Assembly: GCF_001457035.1 (NCBI RefSeq)
Contig: NZ_KQ758618.1
Coordinates: 558,001 to 622,000, forward strand
From: Fictibacillus enclensis
Lineage (GTDB): Bacteria; Bacillota; Bacilli; Bacillales; Fictibacillaceae
Length of the DNA stretch: 64,000 nucleotides
Reading direction: 5' to 3'
Each line of letters opens with the position of its first letter. Position 1 is the stretch's first letter. Positions 50,498 to 59,705 of this stretch are shown here, one piece after another. The notes under the pieces were generated by a model. That model was not told where the DNA came from, did not search any database, and saw only the letters and a program-made list of their open reading frames with translations. Both the position numbers and the translations under genes were made by a program.

Positions 50498-51865
50498 ATG
50501 AAGAAAGAACAACGAATGGCTCAGGAAATTACGGAAAAGCTTGGTGGCGCCGATAACATTCACAGCTTAACGTACTGTATGACACGCCTTCGCGTCATGC
50601 CCAAGGATGAATCCAAGGTCGATCTGGCTGGAATCAAGAACATTGAAGGTGTCATGGGAGTAGTGGGGGATGAAACCCTTCAGATCATCGTTGGACCCGG
50701 AACGGTCAACCGGGTGGCCGATGAGATGACCCGCACCACCGGACTTTCCGCTTCTGCTCTTGATGAAGACGGTGAGGACGATCTTGCCAAAACGACGAAA
50801 GACGCCATTAACCGGAAGAACGCTACACCGTTTAAGCTGTTTCTTCGTAAAATCGCCAGCATCTTTATTCCGCTCATTCCGGCTATCGTCGGTTCCGGTC
50901 TGATTGCAGGTATTTCAAACGTTCTTCTGCGCAGTGGTGTTCCAAAAGACCTTGCCATCATGCAGATGATTGATATGATCGGCTGGGGGCTCTTTGGATA
51001 TCTGGCTATCTTTGTGGGGATAAACACGGCCAAGGAATTTGGTGGCACACCAGCTCTCGGTGGTGTCGCCGGTATTATGCTGATCAACCCGGCACTTGCC
51101 AACATCACATTATTTGGTGAAAAGCTCGTTCCAGGACGGGGTGGTCTGATCGGTGTTATGCTTGCTGCCTTTTTTATCGCATGGAGCGAAAAGCGGATTC
51201 GCCGTTTCGTACCAGCTGCAGTTGATATTATTGTAACTCCTACACTTGCTTTGCTGGCTACAGGAATCGCAACCATTTTCGTTTTACAACCTGTTGGAGG
51301 ATTCATCTCCGATCTGATTACAAAAGGACTCTTGAACATTCTTGATATGGGTGGTATTTTTGCCGGGATCGTACTGGCCGGAACCTTCCTGCCGCTTGTT
51401 GTTACTGGGCTTCACCAAGGTTTGACTCCAGTTCATATGGAACTTTTAAATTCCATCAAGGTCGATCCGCTGCTACCAATTCTTGCGATGGGTGGAGCAG
51501 GGCAGGTCGGCGCAGCGTTTGCCATTTACTTCAAAACAAAAAATGCCAAGCTCAGGCGTGTCATCAAAGGCGGATTGCCGGTTGGTATCCTTGGTATCGG
51601 TGAACCATTGATCTTCGGGGTAACCCTTCCTCTCGGACGTCCGTTCTTAACGGCTTGCCTTGGCGCAGCGGTTGGAGGAGCGTTCCAGGCGTTCTTCAAA
51701 ATTGGAACGGTTGCCATCGGGGTTTCCGGGCTGCCTCTGGCATTCCTGATTAAAGAAACAAATCAGATTGTTCTCTACATTGTCGGACTATTATTGGCTT
51801 ACATTTTCGGATTCCTTTTCACCTGGCTCTTTGGCTTCAAAGAGTCCATGGCGAAGGACATTTAA
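50498..51865 (+). CDS. murP: PTS MurNAc-specific EIIBC component (MurP-like)
   Basis: The product has 455 residues; the ATG follows AAAGGGGGATAAGTCAA. An EIIB domain (about 1-85) has the phospho-Cys at residue 27 (SLTYCMTRLRV), and an EIIC domain of about 10 membrane segments follows (IASIFIPLIPAIVGSGLIAG, PLVVTGLHQGLTPVHMEL, GEPLIFGVTLPL). It is of the sucrose/MurNAc class with no EIIA, so it borrows a glucose-type EIIA. The neighbouring mupG and murQ genes indicate MurNAc and MurNAc-GlcNAc uptake with 6-phosphorylation. Confidence 0.88.
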   Translation: MKKEQRMAQEITEKLGGADNIHSLTYCMTRLRVMPKDESKVDLAGIKNIEGVMGVVGDETLQIIVGPGTVNRVADEMTRTTGLSASALDEDGEDDLAKTTKDAINRKNATPFKLFLRKIASIFIPLIPAIVGSGLIAGISNVLLRSGVPKDLAIMQMIDMIGWGLFGYLAIFVGINTAKEFGGTPALGGVAGIMLINPALANITLFGEKLVPGRGGLIGVMLAAFFIAWSEKRIRRFVPAAVDIIVTPTLALLATGIATIFVLQPVGGFISDLITKGLLNILDMGGIFAGIVLAGTFLPLVVTGLHQGLTPVHMELLNSIKVDPLLPILAMGGAGQVGAAFAIYFKTKNAKLRRVIKGGLPVGILGIGEPLIFGVTLPLGRPFLTACLGAAVGGAFQAFFKIGTVAIGVSGLPLAFLIKETNQIVLYIVGLLLAYIFGFLFTWLFGFKESMAKDI

Positions 51866-51891
51866 AGCAGTATGAATAGGGAGTGGCAGGC

Positions 51892-52935
51892 ATGTTAGGG
51901 ATTTCAGTATATCTGGGCAATGATCCGGAGCAGAACATACAGTGGATTGAAAAAGCCAGCCGCTATGGTTTTAAAAAGATCTTTACATCGCTTCATATCC
52001 CGGAAGAAGACGCCTCTCTTTTAAAAGAGAGGCTGATCCTTCTTGGAAAATCAGCTGAGAAAACGAAAATGAGCATCATGGTAGATGCTGGTCCAAAATC
52101 TCTGGAGTGCATTGGTCTCAGCATGAGTTCCATTGATCAGCTGAGAGAGTGGAATATTACCGGGCTCCGTGCTGATTATGGTTTTTCAGATCAAGAAATC
52201 ATCGCATTATCACAACATTTGAAGGTGGGTGTCAATGCGAGCACCATTAACGAACAAATGGTAAAAGACTGGAAGGATAATGGATTGCAGACCGAAAATG
52301 TGGAGGCATGGCATAACTTTTATCCCCGCCAGCACACGGGCATCTCTTCTTCCTTCTTGCAGAAACAAAACAGGCACTTAAAAAGTATGGGACTTCAAAC
52401 TGCTGCATTTATTCCAGGTAATAAGAAACTAAGAGGGCCAGTATACGAGGGGCTTCCAACGCTTGAAAAACACAGGGGAGCTAACTCTTATCAGGCCGCT
52501 GTGGAGCTGGCCAGTCTTCAAACCGATCACATTTTAATTGGAGATGTGGAAATCTGTGATGAAACACTGGAGCTTCTTTCGGTATGGCAGTACGGCATTA
52601 TAACGTTGAAGGCCGAATGGATCGTGCAGCCCGTCATATCGAATATCCATACGAACCGGATGGATGCGGCCCGGGATGTTGTTCGTTCCGCTGAATCACG
52701 TACTTATGCAAGGAATGATGGACATAAAGTGGAACCGCATGATTGGCCACAGATCCGTCCCAAAGGAAGTATTACGATTGACAATGTCAAATACGGACGA
52801 TATGCCGGTGAACTTCAAATTACAAAAACCGACCTGCCAGCTGATGAACGAGTGAACGTGCTCGGCCGTGTGAGGGAAGAGGATCTGAAGCTGCTTGCCC
52901 ACATCGGCCCCGGACAAAAATTTTTAGTGCAGTGA
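51892..52935 (+). CDS. mupG: 6-phospho-N-acetylmuramidase MupG (DUF871, GH170)
   Basis: The product has 347 residues; ATG 51892 lies 8 bases after AGGGAG. DUF871 features: GISVYLGNDPEQN, IFTSLHIPEED, IMVDAGPKSLECIG, LRADYGFSDQEI, GVNASTINE, WHNFYPRQHTGIS and a C-terminal beta domain (RPKGSITIDNVKYGRYAGEL). MupG of Staphylococcus aureus splits 6-phospho-MurNAc-GlcNAc in the cytoplasm. It stands between the EIIBC and murQ genes, the same order of tasks. The catalytic Asp pair is probably in MVDAGP and LRADYG. Confidence 0.87.
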   Translation: MLGISVYLGNDPEQNIQWIEKASRYGFKKIFTSLHIPEEDASLLKERLILLGKSAEKTKMSIMVDAGPKSLECIGLSMSSIDQLREWNITGLRADYGFSDQEIIALSQHLKVGVNASTINEQMVKDWKDNGLQTENVEAWHNFYPRQHTGISSSFLQKQNRHLKSMGLQTAAFIPGNKKLRGPVYEGLPTLEKHRGANSYQAAVELASLQTDHILIGDVEICDETLELLSVWQYGIITLKAEWIVQPVISNIHTNRMDAARDVVRSAESRTYARNDGHKVEPHDWPQIRPKGSITIDNVKYGRYAGELQITKTDLPADERVNVLGRVREEDLKLLAHIGPGQKFLVQ

Positions 52936-52947
52936 AAGGGAAATTCC

Positions 52948-53850
52948 ATGAAAATCAATCATCTAACGACAGAAAAACGTAATCAAAACACACTGGACAT
53001 TGATGAAGTTTCAAGTCTTGAAGTGGTACGCAAAATCAATACGGAAGACAAGAGGGTCCCGGAAGCGATTGAAAAAGTATTGCCGGAAATTGCTTCTGTT
53101 GTGGATCAGGTGGTGGTCGCTTTTCGTAAAGGCGGACGTCTCATTTATACGGGAGCGGGAACGAGCGGACGGCTTGGCATTTTGGACGCATCCGAATGCC
53201 CGCCAACGTACGGTACACCGTCCGAAATGGTCATCGGCATCATTGCTGGCGGGGACCAGGCGATTCACACAGCAGTTGAGGGTGCAGAGGATGATGTCGA
53301 AGCCGGCAAAAATGATCTCTTAAACCTTCAGCTGACCGAGAATGATGTGGTGGTTGCCATTGCAGCAAGCGGAAGAACACCGTATGCGATTGGTGCACTG
53401 AGGTACGCCAATGAGGTGGGGGCGGTGAGTGTTGCTCTCGTTTGCTCGCAGGATTCTGAAATGAGCAGGGTGGCGCAGCACACAATCGCCGCTGTTGTTG
53501 GTCCTGAAGTGGTGACAGGATCCACACGAATGAAAGCAGGAACCGCGCAAAAGCTCGTACTGAACATGATCAGCACGGCATCGATGATCGGAATCGGAAA
53601 AGTGTACAGCAACCTTATGGTGGATGTTCAGCCTTCCAATAAAAAGCTTATTCAACGGGCCAAGAACATTGTTATGGAGGCGACCGGTTGTATGCCGGAA
53701 GAGGCGGAGAAGGCTCTCTCCGATCATGACGGCTACGCCAAGGCTGCCATTTTGCAGGTTCTGACAGGTTGTTCTCCACAGGAGGCGAAGGACCTTCTGG
53801 AAAAACATAAAGGAATGCTGAAACAGGCATTGCAGGAAAAGAAAAGTTAA
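52948..53850 (+). CDS. murQ: N-acetylmuramic acid 6-phosphate etherase
   Basis: The product has 300 residues, ATG after AAAGGGAAATTCC. The SIS domain carries LIYTGAGTSGRLGILDASEC, PTYGTPSEMVIGIIAGG, VVAIAASGRTPYAIGALRY and VVTGSTRMKAGTAQKLVLNM, with the catalytic Glu in the first DASECP region, and a C-terminal UBA-like helical end (AILQVLTGCSPQEAKDLL). It cleaves D-lactate from MurNAc-6-P to give GlcNAc-6-P for NagA. It is 12 bases after mupG. Confidence 0.92.
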   Translation: MKINHLTTEKRNQNTLDIDEVSSLEVVRKINTEDKRVPEAIEKVLPEIASVVDQVVVAFRKGGRLIYTGAGTSGRLGILDASECPPTYGTPSEMVIGIIAGGDQAIHTAVEGAEDDVEAGKNDLLNLQLTENDVVVAIAASGRTPYAIGALRYANEVGAVSVALVCSQDSEMSRVAQHTIAAVVGPEVVTGSTRMKAGTAQKLVLNMISTASMIGIGKVYSNLMVDVQPSNKKLIQRAKNIVMEATGCMPEEAEKALSDHDGYAKAAILQVLTGCSPQEAKDLLEKHKGMLKQALQEKKS

Positions 53851-53885
53851 AACCTATTAATCTTGAAAATTAGGGGGGACCTGTT

Positions 53886-55292
53886 ATGTTAGGGTTTTTA
53901 CAACGAATTGGCCGGGCGCTCATGCTGCCGATTGCCGTATTGCCGGCTGCCGGTCTATTGCTTCGGTTAGGTTCAGAGGATATTTGGAACATCCCATTTA
54001 TGGCTGCGGCAGGGAACGCGGTTTTCGCCAACCTGGCGATTATCTTTGCCATCGGGGTGGCGATTGGATTTTCAAAGGATGGAAACGGAGCAGCCGCCTT
54101 GGCAGGAGCCATTGGTTACTTTGTTCTGACGAGCGGGACACAAGCTATTGATAAGGATATTAACATGGGTGTGCTCGGCGGGATTCTCTCGGGAATCGTG
54201 GCTGGACTGCTCTATAACAGGTTCCATAATGTAAAACTGCCAGACTACCTCGGTTTCTTTGCCGGCAGGCGCTTTGTCCCGATTGTCACTGCGGCAAGTA
54301 TGATTGTTCTTGCCGGAATCTTTGGATATGTATGGCCTCCGGTTCAGGATGGCATCAATGCGGTCGGCCAATGGGTCGTTGACGCAGGCGCATTCGGTGC
54401 GGCCGTATTCGGTTTCCTTAACCGATTGCTTATTCCGCTTGGATTGCATCACATTCTCAATAACTTCCTTTGGTTTATCTTTGGTGACTTTAAAGGAGCA
54501 CATGGCGATTTAAGCCGTTTCTTTGCCGGAGACCCTTCTGCAGGATTCTATATGTCCGGATTCTTCCCTATCATGATGTTCGGATTGCCGGCAGCGTGTC
54601 TGGCGATGATCATGGCGGCAAAAAAGGAAAAGCGAAAAGCCGTTGCCGGGATGCTCGGCGGATTGGCGTTTACCTCTTTCTTAACAGGTATTACTGAACC
54701 GATTGAGTTCTCGTTCATGTTCCTTTCACCGCTGTTATACGGAATTCATGCTTTATTAACAGCCATCTCCATGGCCATTGCCGTTATGTTTGATATTCAC
54801 CAGGGCTTCACGTTCTCAGCAGGAGCGCTTGACTTCTTCCTGAACTTGAAAATTGCCCAGCGGCCATGGCTTCTTGTTCCGATTGGGCTCGTTTACGCGG
54901 TGATTTATTATGTAGTCTTCTACGTCATGATTGTGAAGCTCAACATTAAGACCCCTGGACGTGAAGATGAGGATGAAAACATTGTGGAGGATGCAAGTGC
55001 AGGGGCATCTGACAATGAGGAAGGCAGTGATAAGTACGATGGCATTGCTGCCCGTTATATTGCTGCACTCGGTGGAACAGATAACATTGATGTGCTTGAC
55101 AACTGTGTGACACGGCTTCGTATGAAGCTGAACGATGCTGGAAAAGTCAATGAGCCGGATTTGAAAAAAGCAGGCGCCAAGGCGGTGCTCAAATTGAGCC
55201 CGACTGATGTCCAGGTTGTGGTCGGTACAGACGTCGAAGCGGTTGCTGAGGCGATGAGAAAGATTGTTTCAAAGGAAAAACGAGTTTCATAA
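53886..55292 (+). CDS. nagP: PTS N-acetylglucosamine-specific EIICB (NagP)
   Basis: The product has 468 residues; ATG after TAGGGGGGACCTGTT. EIIC first: LGFLQRIGRALMLPIAVLPA, AIIFAIGVAIGFSKDGNGAA, PLGLHHILNNFLWF, GITEPIEFSFMFLSPLLY; then EIIB with phospho-Cys407 (VLDNCVTRLRM). A charged linker rich in Glu and Asp joins them. EIICB without EIIA matches B. subtilis NagP rather than E. coli NagE. It imports GlcNAc as GlcNAc-6-P. It is the last gene of the recycling locus and ends at a terminator. Confidence 0.9.
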   Translation: MLGFLQRIGRALMLPIAVLPAAGLLLRLGSEDIWNIPFMAAAGNAVFANLAIIFAIGVAIGFSKDGNGAAALAGAIGYFVLTSGTQAIDKDINMGVLGGILSGIVAGLLYNRFHNVKLPDYLGFFAGRRFVPIVTAASMIVLAGIFGYVWPPVQDGINAVGQWVVDAGAFGAAVFGFLNRLLIPLGLHHILNNFLWFIFGDFKGAHGDLSRFFAGDPSAGFYMSGFFPIMMFGLPAACLAMIMAAKKEKRKAVAGMLGGLAFTSFLTGITEPIEFSFMFLSPLLYGIHALLTAISMAIAVMFDIHQGFTFSAGALDFFLNLKIAQRPWLLVPIGLVYAVIYYVVFYVMIVKLNIKTPGREDEDENIVEDASAGASDNEEGSDKYDGIAARYIAALGGTDNIDVLDNCVTRLRMKLNDAGKVNEPDLKKAGAKAVLKLSPTDVQVVVGTDVEAVAEAMRKIVSKEKRVS

Positions 55293-55302
55293 GGGTAGAT
55301 TG

Positions 55303-55334
55303 AGAGCCTTCGGCGGTGCCGTAGGCTTTTTTGT
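55303..55334 (+). terminator. terminator after nagP
   Basis: AGCCT-CGGC and GCCG-AGGCT then TTTTTT. Confidence 0.85.
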
Positions 55335-55359
55335 TGGTTTTTAAAAGGTAGGATAGCCG

Positions 55360-55447
55360 AATTAAGCAAATCTCATGATAATTGGGCAAAACAGCAACAA
55401 TTGGGCGCAATTTTAATAAATTGGGCAAAAACCAGCGTTAATTGAGC
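55360..55447. repeat. five short units with AATTGGGC core, period about 20 bp
   Basis: AATTAAGC, AATTGGGC, AATTGGGC, AATTGGGC and AATTGAGC begin at 55360, 55380, 55399, 55419 and 55440. Spacing is 19-21 bp and inter-core bases are variable. It lies between convergent nagP and the YjcZ-like gene, like the 21-bp array at 36287. Confidence 0.75.
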
Positions 55448-55516
55448 ATAACTGAGTATTCCGACTTCTTACCGCAACGCTCACCCGAGCAAAAGTATAC
55501 CCAGCCTCCACCAAAC

Positions 55517-55557
55517 AAAAAAACCTGCCTTCTCCCAAGAGAGAAGGCAGGTTTTTT
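55517..55557. terminator. bidirectional terminator
   Basis: AAAAAACCTGCCTTCTC and GAGAAGGCAGGTTTTTT form a 17-bp stem; it lies 10 bases from the stop of the YjcZ-like gene. Confidence 0.9.
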
Positions 55558-55566
55558 CATAACTGA

Positions 55567-55734
55567 TTAGTACCAGCCTTTGCCGCCGCCATAGCCGTAG
55601 CCGTAGCCACCGCATCCGCCATAGCCGCCATAGCCGCCATAGCCGCCATAACAAGCGCATCCGATAATAATCAACAGGATGAATAGGACGACAATTAAAC
55701 TAAAGTTGTTAAAAATTCCGTGACCACCTGACAT
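55567..55734 (-). CDS. YjcZ-family sporulation protein
   Basis: The product has 55 residues; ATG 55734 follows GGGAGTGAACAAT. One membrane segment (SLIVVLFILLIIIGCACYG) is followed by a Gly/Tyr-rich tail of repeated GGYGGYG, the layout of the tiny YjcZ-type membrane proteins of spore-forming bacilli. An in-frame start 51 bases upstream lacks a site. Expression in the forespore or mother cell is inferred. Confidence 0.85.
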   Translation of the reverse strand: MSGGHGIFNNFSLIVVLFILLIIIGCACYGGYGGYGGYGGCGGYGYGYGGGKGWY

Positions 55735-55854
55735 ATTGTTCACTCCCGGATTATTGTATTTAAGAGGCTTTCCCTCTTCCTCCATACATCATATGAATTC
55801 AGGCGGGCTATGAAACCGGGGCATGTGCGGAATTTTGGTGATCATGCCTTTGAA

Positions 55855-57270
55855 TCAGCCTTGCTTTGTATCACCGAGCGAGGTGACGAGCGATTCTTTG
55901 TTGCGGTAGTTTGTGATCAGTGAGATGCCGATCAGCACAACAAAACCGGTCGCAATCCCGTACATGATCGGGTTGGTTGACGCGAGGCCTTCTATGAGCA
56001 ATCCGCCGATCACGACAATCGTGCTGGCAAGAATGGAGTAAAAGCCTGCATTCGGTGTGGCCTTTTTCCAAAAGAACATCAGCAGAAACGGAACGAAGAT
56101 GGCGCCGGAAAGGATGGCATAAGCCACATCAAGGGCAACAAGAACATCTTGAATCCACACCGCAAAACTGATGGCAAGTAAACCAACACAGAGAGTAGTG
56201 ACACGTGACAGCACAAGAAACTTTTTATCACTGATATCCTTCATAAAATACTGACGGAGAATATCGTTGGTGATCAGGGTGGAAGAGGCCAAAAGCGTTC
56301 CTGACGCGGTGGACATAAGCGCAGAAATGACGCTCGCCAGTACCAGGCCAAGAATTCCGGCTGGCAGGATGTTCAATGCGAGTGTAGCAAACGTATTTTG
56401 TGTATCGCCCATATTTGGCAAAATCACAAACGCACACATTCCGATGATGCTGCCTGCAAGCGCATAGGCGATGGAGTAAATACCAGCATACAGTGACCCT
56501 TTTCTGGCGATTGATGGTGATTTTGCGGTAAACACACGCTGCCAGATATCCTGAGAAACGACCATTCCCAGGGTGTAAAGGAGAAAGTATTGAAAAATTT
56601 GCGCATAACCGATCGATGTTAAGCTGAGATGAGATTCAGGCAATTTCGAGATCAGGCTTCCGATTCCATCTGCCTTGGCGATGCTCATCGGCAGCATGAT
56701 CGCAAAAATTCCGACAGTCATTACAACGAATTGAATAATGTCTGTAACCGTAACGCTCCACATTCCGCCCAGGATGGTATAGAAAAGAACGATTCCGCCG
56801 CCCACAAACATGGAAGTGGTCAAATTCCAGCCGAGCAGCACATTGATGATGGTACCCATTCCGATGACTTGAGTGACGGCGACCATGAGTGTATAAATCG
56901 AAGCAACAATGGCGGTGATCAGTCTGGCTTCGGATTTGTATTTTTTGCCGAGCAATTCACTGATGGTTGTTACCTTGTACTTGGCGATTTTTTTGATAAA
57001 AAAGGTTCCCAGAACAATGATTCCAAGCCCGATCATCGAGACGAACCAGATGCCGGAAAGGCCGAACTCATAGCCAAGTTTGGCTGTTCCGATGGTTGAA
57101 GCTCCTCCTAAAATGACGGCAGACAGACAGCCAAGGTACATGAAAAGCCCAAGATTTCGTCCGGCAAGGGCAAAATCCTCTGTCGTTTTTGCCTTCGTGG
57201 AACCGATAATACCTACCCCAATCAGAATTGCAAAATAAAGAAAAATGATAACCGTGTCCAACGTACCCAT
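55855..57270 (-). CDS. sodium:solute symporter (SSS family)
   Basis: The product has 471 residues and about 13 membrane segments; ATG after AAAGGGAGGGTTTTGAT. SSS signatures: EDFALAGRNLGLFMYLGCLS, GTAKLGYEFGLSGIWF, GGMWSVTVTDIIQFVVMT and SALMSTASGTLLASSTLI. It is the last gene of a sigma-54 operon with an aminotransferase and a ureohydrolase. The likely cargo is a guanidino acid or a related amine; this is inferred from the neighbours only. Confidence 0.87.
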   Translation of the reverse strand: MGTLDTVIIFLYFAILIGVGIIGSTKAKTTEDFALAGRNLGLFMYLGCLSAVILGGASTIGTAKLGYEFGLSGIWFVSMIGLGIIVLGTFFIKKIAKYKVTTISELLGKKYKSEARLITAIVASIYTLMVAVTQVIGMGTIINVLLGWNLTTSMFVGGGIVLFYTILGGMWSVTVTDIIQFVVMTVGIFAIMLPMSIAKADGIGSLISKLPESHLSLTSIGYAQIFQYFLLYTLGMVVSQDIWQRVFTAKSPSIARKGSLYAGIYSIAYALAGSIIGMCAFVILPNMGDTQNTFATLALNILPAGILGLVLASVISALMSTASGTLLASSTLITNDILRQYFMKDISDKKFLVLSRVTTLCVGLLAISFAVWIQDVLVALDVAYAILSGAIFVPFLLMFFWKKATPNAGFYSILASTIVVIGGLLIEGLASTNPIMYGIATGFVVLIGISLITNYRNKESLVTSLGDTKQG

Positions 57271-57303
57271 ATCAAAACCCTCCCTTTATTCATTTATGAA
57301 TAA

Positions 57304-58272
57304 TTAAAGCTGTGTTTGTTCAATGGCTGAATGCGTTCTTGCTTTCTTTAAAGCGACCAGGGTAATCATTTCAAACATGACCGAGCTTGCCAGCATGGCG
57401 GTAATTTCACCGCTGTCATAGGTGGGCAGTACTTCCACAAGGTCAAAGCCAACGACATTGAGCCCGTCCAGGTGTCTCACCAGCTCCAGTGCTTCATGAC
57501 TCGTTGGTCCTGCCGCTTCAGGTGTACCGGTACCGGGTGCATAGGCAGGATCCACAAAATCAATGTCAAAGGAAACGAACACAGGCTTGTCCCCGGCTCG
57601 CTCATGAATTTTTCGAACGACCGCCTCATAGCCGAGCTGGCGTACATCACGCATCGTAAGTACCTCAAACCCGAGGTCACGGGCATCCTGGATGTCCTCT
57701 TTTCCGTAAAGCGGCCCCCGCATACCGATTTGGATGGAATGCTCTGTATCGATTAGTCCTTCTTCAACAGCCCGGCGGAACGGAGTGCCATGGGTATACT
57801 TTTCACCGAAATAATGGTCCCACGTATCGCTGTGGGAATCAAAATGAACGAGAGAAACCGGTCCGTATTCCTTGGCGAACGCCCTCAGATTTCCGAGTGA
57901 AATGGAATGGTCTCCTCCCATAATGACTGGGGTGATTCCGGAGGACAGAAGAGGCTGTAAAAACTCTTCCATATTACTGTAGGTGCGATGTATGTTTCCT
58001 GGCACGACATCCACGTCCCCATAATCAATCCCGCTGCAGTAATCAAAAATGTTGATGTCTTGATCGTGATTATAGGGACGGAGAAGGGAAGAGAAGTTCC
58101 GGATGTGCTGCGGGCCAAGCCGCTGGCCTGTACGGTTGGAGGCACCGGTATCAAAAGGCACCCCAAGTACGGCGAAATCCACGTTCTCTGTGGTTTGGAT
58201 GTGCTCCAGTCTCATGAAGGTCTTCACACCGCAAAAGCGGGGTGAAGCGGAAGAATCTTTTGGTTTATACAT
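57304..58272 (-). CDS. ureohydrolase (agmatinase/guanidinobutyrase family)
   Basis: The product has 322 residues; ATG after AGAAAGGAGCAAATAAG. The binuclear Mn site is complete: GGDHSIS, HFDSHSDTWDHY and SFDIDFVDPAYAPGTGTPE. Length and HGTPFRRAVEEGLID, with GMRGPLYGKEDI, resemble guanidinobutyrase/guanidinopropionase (GbuA/GpuA) more than short agmatinases. Such enzymes hydrolyse a guanidino group to urea and an amine. With the aminotransferase upstream the substrate may be 4-guanidinobutyrate (giving GABA) or 3-guanidinopropionate (giving beta-alanine). Agmatine is possible. Confidence 0.85.
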   Translation of the reverse strand: MYKPKDSSASPRFCGVKTFMRLEHIQTTENVDFAVLGVPFDTGASNRTGQRLGPQHIRNFSSLLRPYNHDQDINIFDYCSGIDYGDVDVVPGNIHRTYSNMEEFLQPLLSSGITPVIMGGDHSISLGNLRAFAKEYGPVSLVHFDSHSDTWDHYFGEKYTHGTPFRRAVEEGLIDTEHSIQIGMRGPLYGKEDIQDARDLGFEVLTMRDVRQLGYEAVVRKIHERAGDKPVFVSFDIDFVDPAYAPGTGTPEAAGPTSHEALELVRHLDGLNVVGFDLVEVLPTYDSGEITAMLASSVMFEMITLVALKKARTHSAIEQTQL

Positions 58273-58287
58273 CTTATTTGCTCCTTT

Positions 58288-59622
58288 CTATACCTTTTGA
58301 AGTTTACATGGTACCTGAATCTCTGCTTCATACTCGGCGATAGAAGCCTCAAGCAAGGAGAGCCCTTCATCTATCTGTTCTTTGTTTACGGTAAGCGGAG
58401 GGATCATACGGATCACTTCGCCTTCGTTTCCGCACAGATAAAACAGCACTCCTTTTTCAAGGCTCTTGTTCAGAATGTTGATGACACCTTCTCCGTTAGG
58501 GTCACCCGTTACCGGATCCACAATTTCTATACCGATCATAAGTCCGATCGAACGGATGCTGCCTACAGAGGCATACCGCTCCTTCATCTCCAGCAGGCGG
58601 GTCGTGGCATAACTGCCCATCGCTTTTGCGTTTTCCACGAGCTTTTCTTCCTTTAAAACTTCAAGGGTGGCAAGTCCTGCCGCACAGGCGATCGGGTTGC
58701 CGCCAAACGTGGTGCCATGGCTGCCGAGCGGCCACTGTTTCATCAGTTCTTTGGAAGCAACGGTCGCGCTCAGCGGGAGACCGGAAGCGATCCCTTTGGC
58801 GACCGCCATGATATCAGGAGTAACACCGAAAGTCTGCGCAGCAAACCATTCCCCCGTGCGTCCAAAACCAGTCTGCACTTCGTCAAAAATGAGCAGGATG
58901 CCATGTTCGCTGCAAATTTCACGCATCTTTTTCAGCCACTCGGCTGGAGGAACAATATAACCGCCCTCTCCAAGCACCGGTTCAACAATCATGCATGCCA
59001 CTTCTTCAGGGGTTACCTGATGTTTGAATAGAGTGTTCAGATCTTTTTCAAGTTTGCTTGCGGCATATTCACCAGAATCAGTGCCTTCAGGGCAACCTTC
59101 AACAGACGCGTAAGGAACCTGATAGGTAAGACCATTCGGCTGCAAAAACTTCCTGTACTTCGCTTTAGAAGTAGTGACACTCAGCGCACCGAGGCTTCGG
59201 CCGTGAAAACAGCCGGTAAAGGAAACCACATAGGGCCGGCGGGTCACATGCTTGGCCAGTTTGATCGCTCCTTCAATCGCTTCTGTTCCGCTGTTGGCGA
59301 AAAAGAAGCAATCAAGTCCTTGCGGCAAAACCGTCGTGAGCTCTTTGGCGAGCTTCAGAATCGATTCATACATAATGACACCGGAAGGACCATGCATCAG
59401 CTCGTCGGCGCCCTTTTTAATTGCCTCCACCACTTTGGGATGCCGGTGGCCTGTGTTCGCTGTGGCGATGCCGGATGTGAAATCCAAATACGTTTTTCCG
59501 TCCAGTCCATAGTAGTAACAGCCTTCCTCCTTGACGACAGGAAGGTTCGGATGGTCCTTTGCCATCGTCGGAGCCAGCAGATCGGACAGTTCATTCATCA
59601 ATTCATTGAGTTCGTTTGGCAC
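58288..59622 (-). CDS. class III aminotransferase (GABA/omega-amino acid type)
   Basis: The product has 444 residues from GTG 59622, 8 bases from AAGGAGG. PLP-dependent class III features: [70 protein letters not shown] and the PLP Lys in [15 protein letters not shown]. It fits GABA or beta-alanine aminotransferases, turning the ureohydrolase product into a semialdehyde. It is the first gene after the sigma-54 promoter. Confidence 0.87.
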   Translation of the reverse strand: MPNELNELMNELSDLLAPTMAKDHPNLPVVKEEGCYYYGLDGKTYLDFTSGIATANTGHRHPKVVEAIKKGADELMHGPSGVIMYESILKLAKELTTVLPQGLDCFFFANSGTEAIEGAIKLAKHVTRRPYVVSFTGCFHGRSLGALSVTTSKAKYRKFLQPNGLTYQVPYASVEGCPEGTDSGEYAASKLEKDLNTLFKHQVTPEEVACMIVEPVLGEGGYIVPPAEWLKKMREICSEHGILLIFDEVQTGFGRTGEWFAAQTFGVTPDIMAVAKGIASGLPLSATVASKELMKQWPLGSHGTTFGGNPIACAAGLATLEVLKEEKLVENAKAMGSYATTRLLEMKERYASVGSIRSIGLMIGIEIVDPVTGDPNGEGVINILNKSLEKGVLFYLCGNEGEVIRMIPPLTVNKEQIDEGLSLLEASIAEYEAEIQVPCKLQKV

Positions 59623-59683
59623 AAAACGTACCTCCTTATGTGATAGGTCTTAAGAGGAAACTTGCATTCTTGTTCTTTTATCT

Positions 59684-59701
59684 TGCAAGTTTTGTGCCAA
59701 C
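59684..59701 (-). promoter_or_regulatory. sigma-54 (-24/-12) promoter of the guanidino-acid operon
   Basis: TTGGCACAAAACTTGCAA on the minus strand fits TGGCAC-N5-TTGCA fully, with the GG and GC at -24 and -12. It lies about 60 bases upstream of the aminotransferase start and just beyond the enhancer-binding-protein stop. Confidence 0.92.
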
Positions 59702-59705
59702 TTCC

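Noticed and set aside
50680-51339. 219-residue minus-strand frame inside murP
   Set aside because: Shadow of a conserved PTS membrane domain with no ribosome site.
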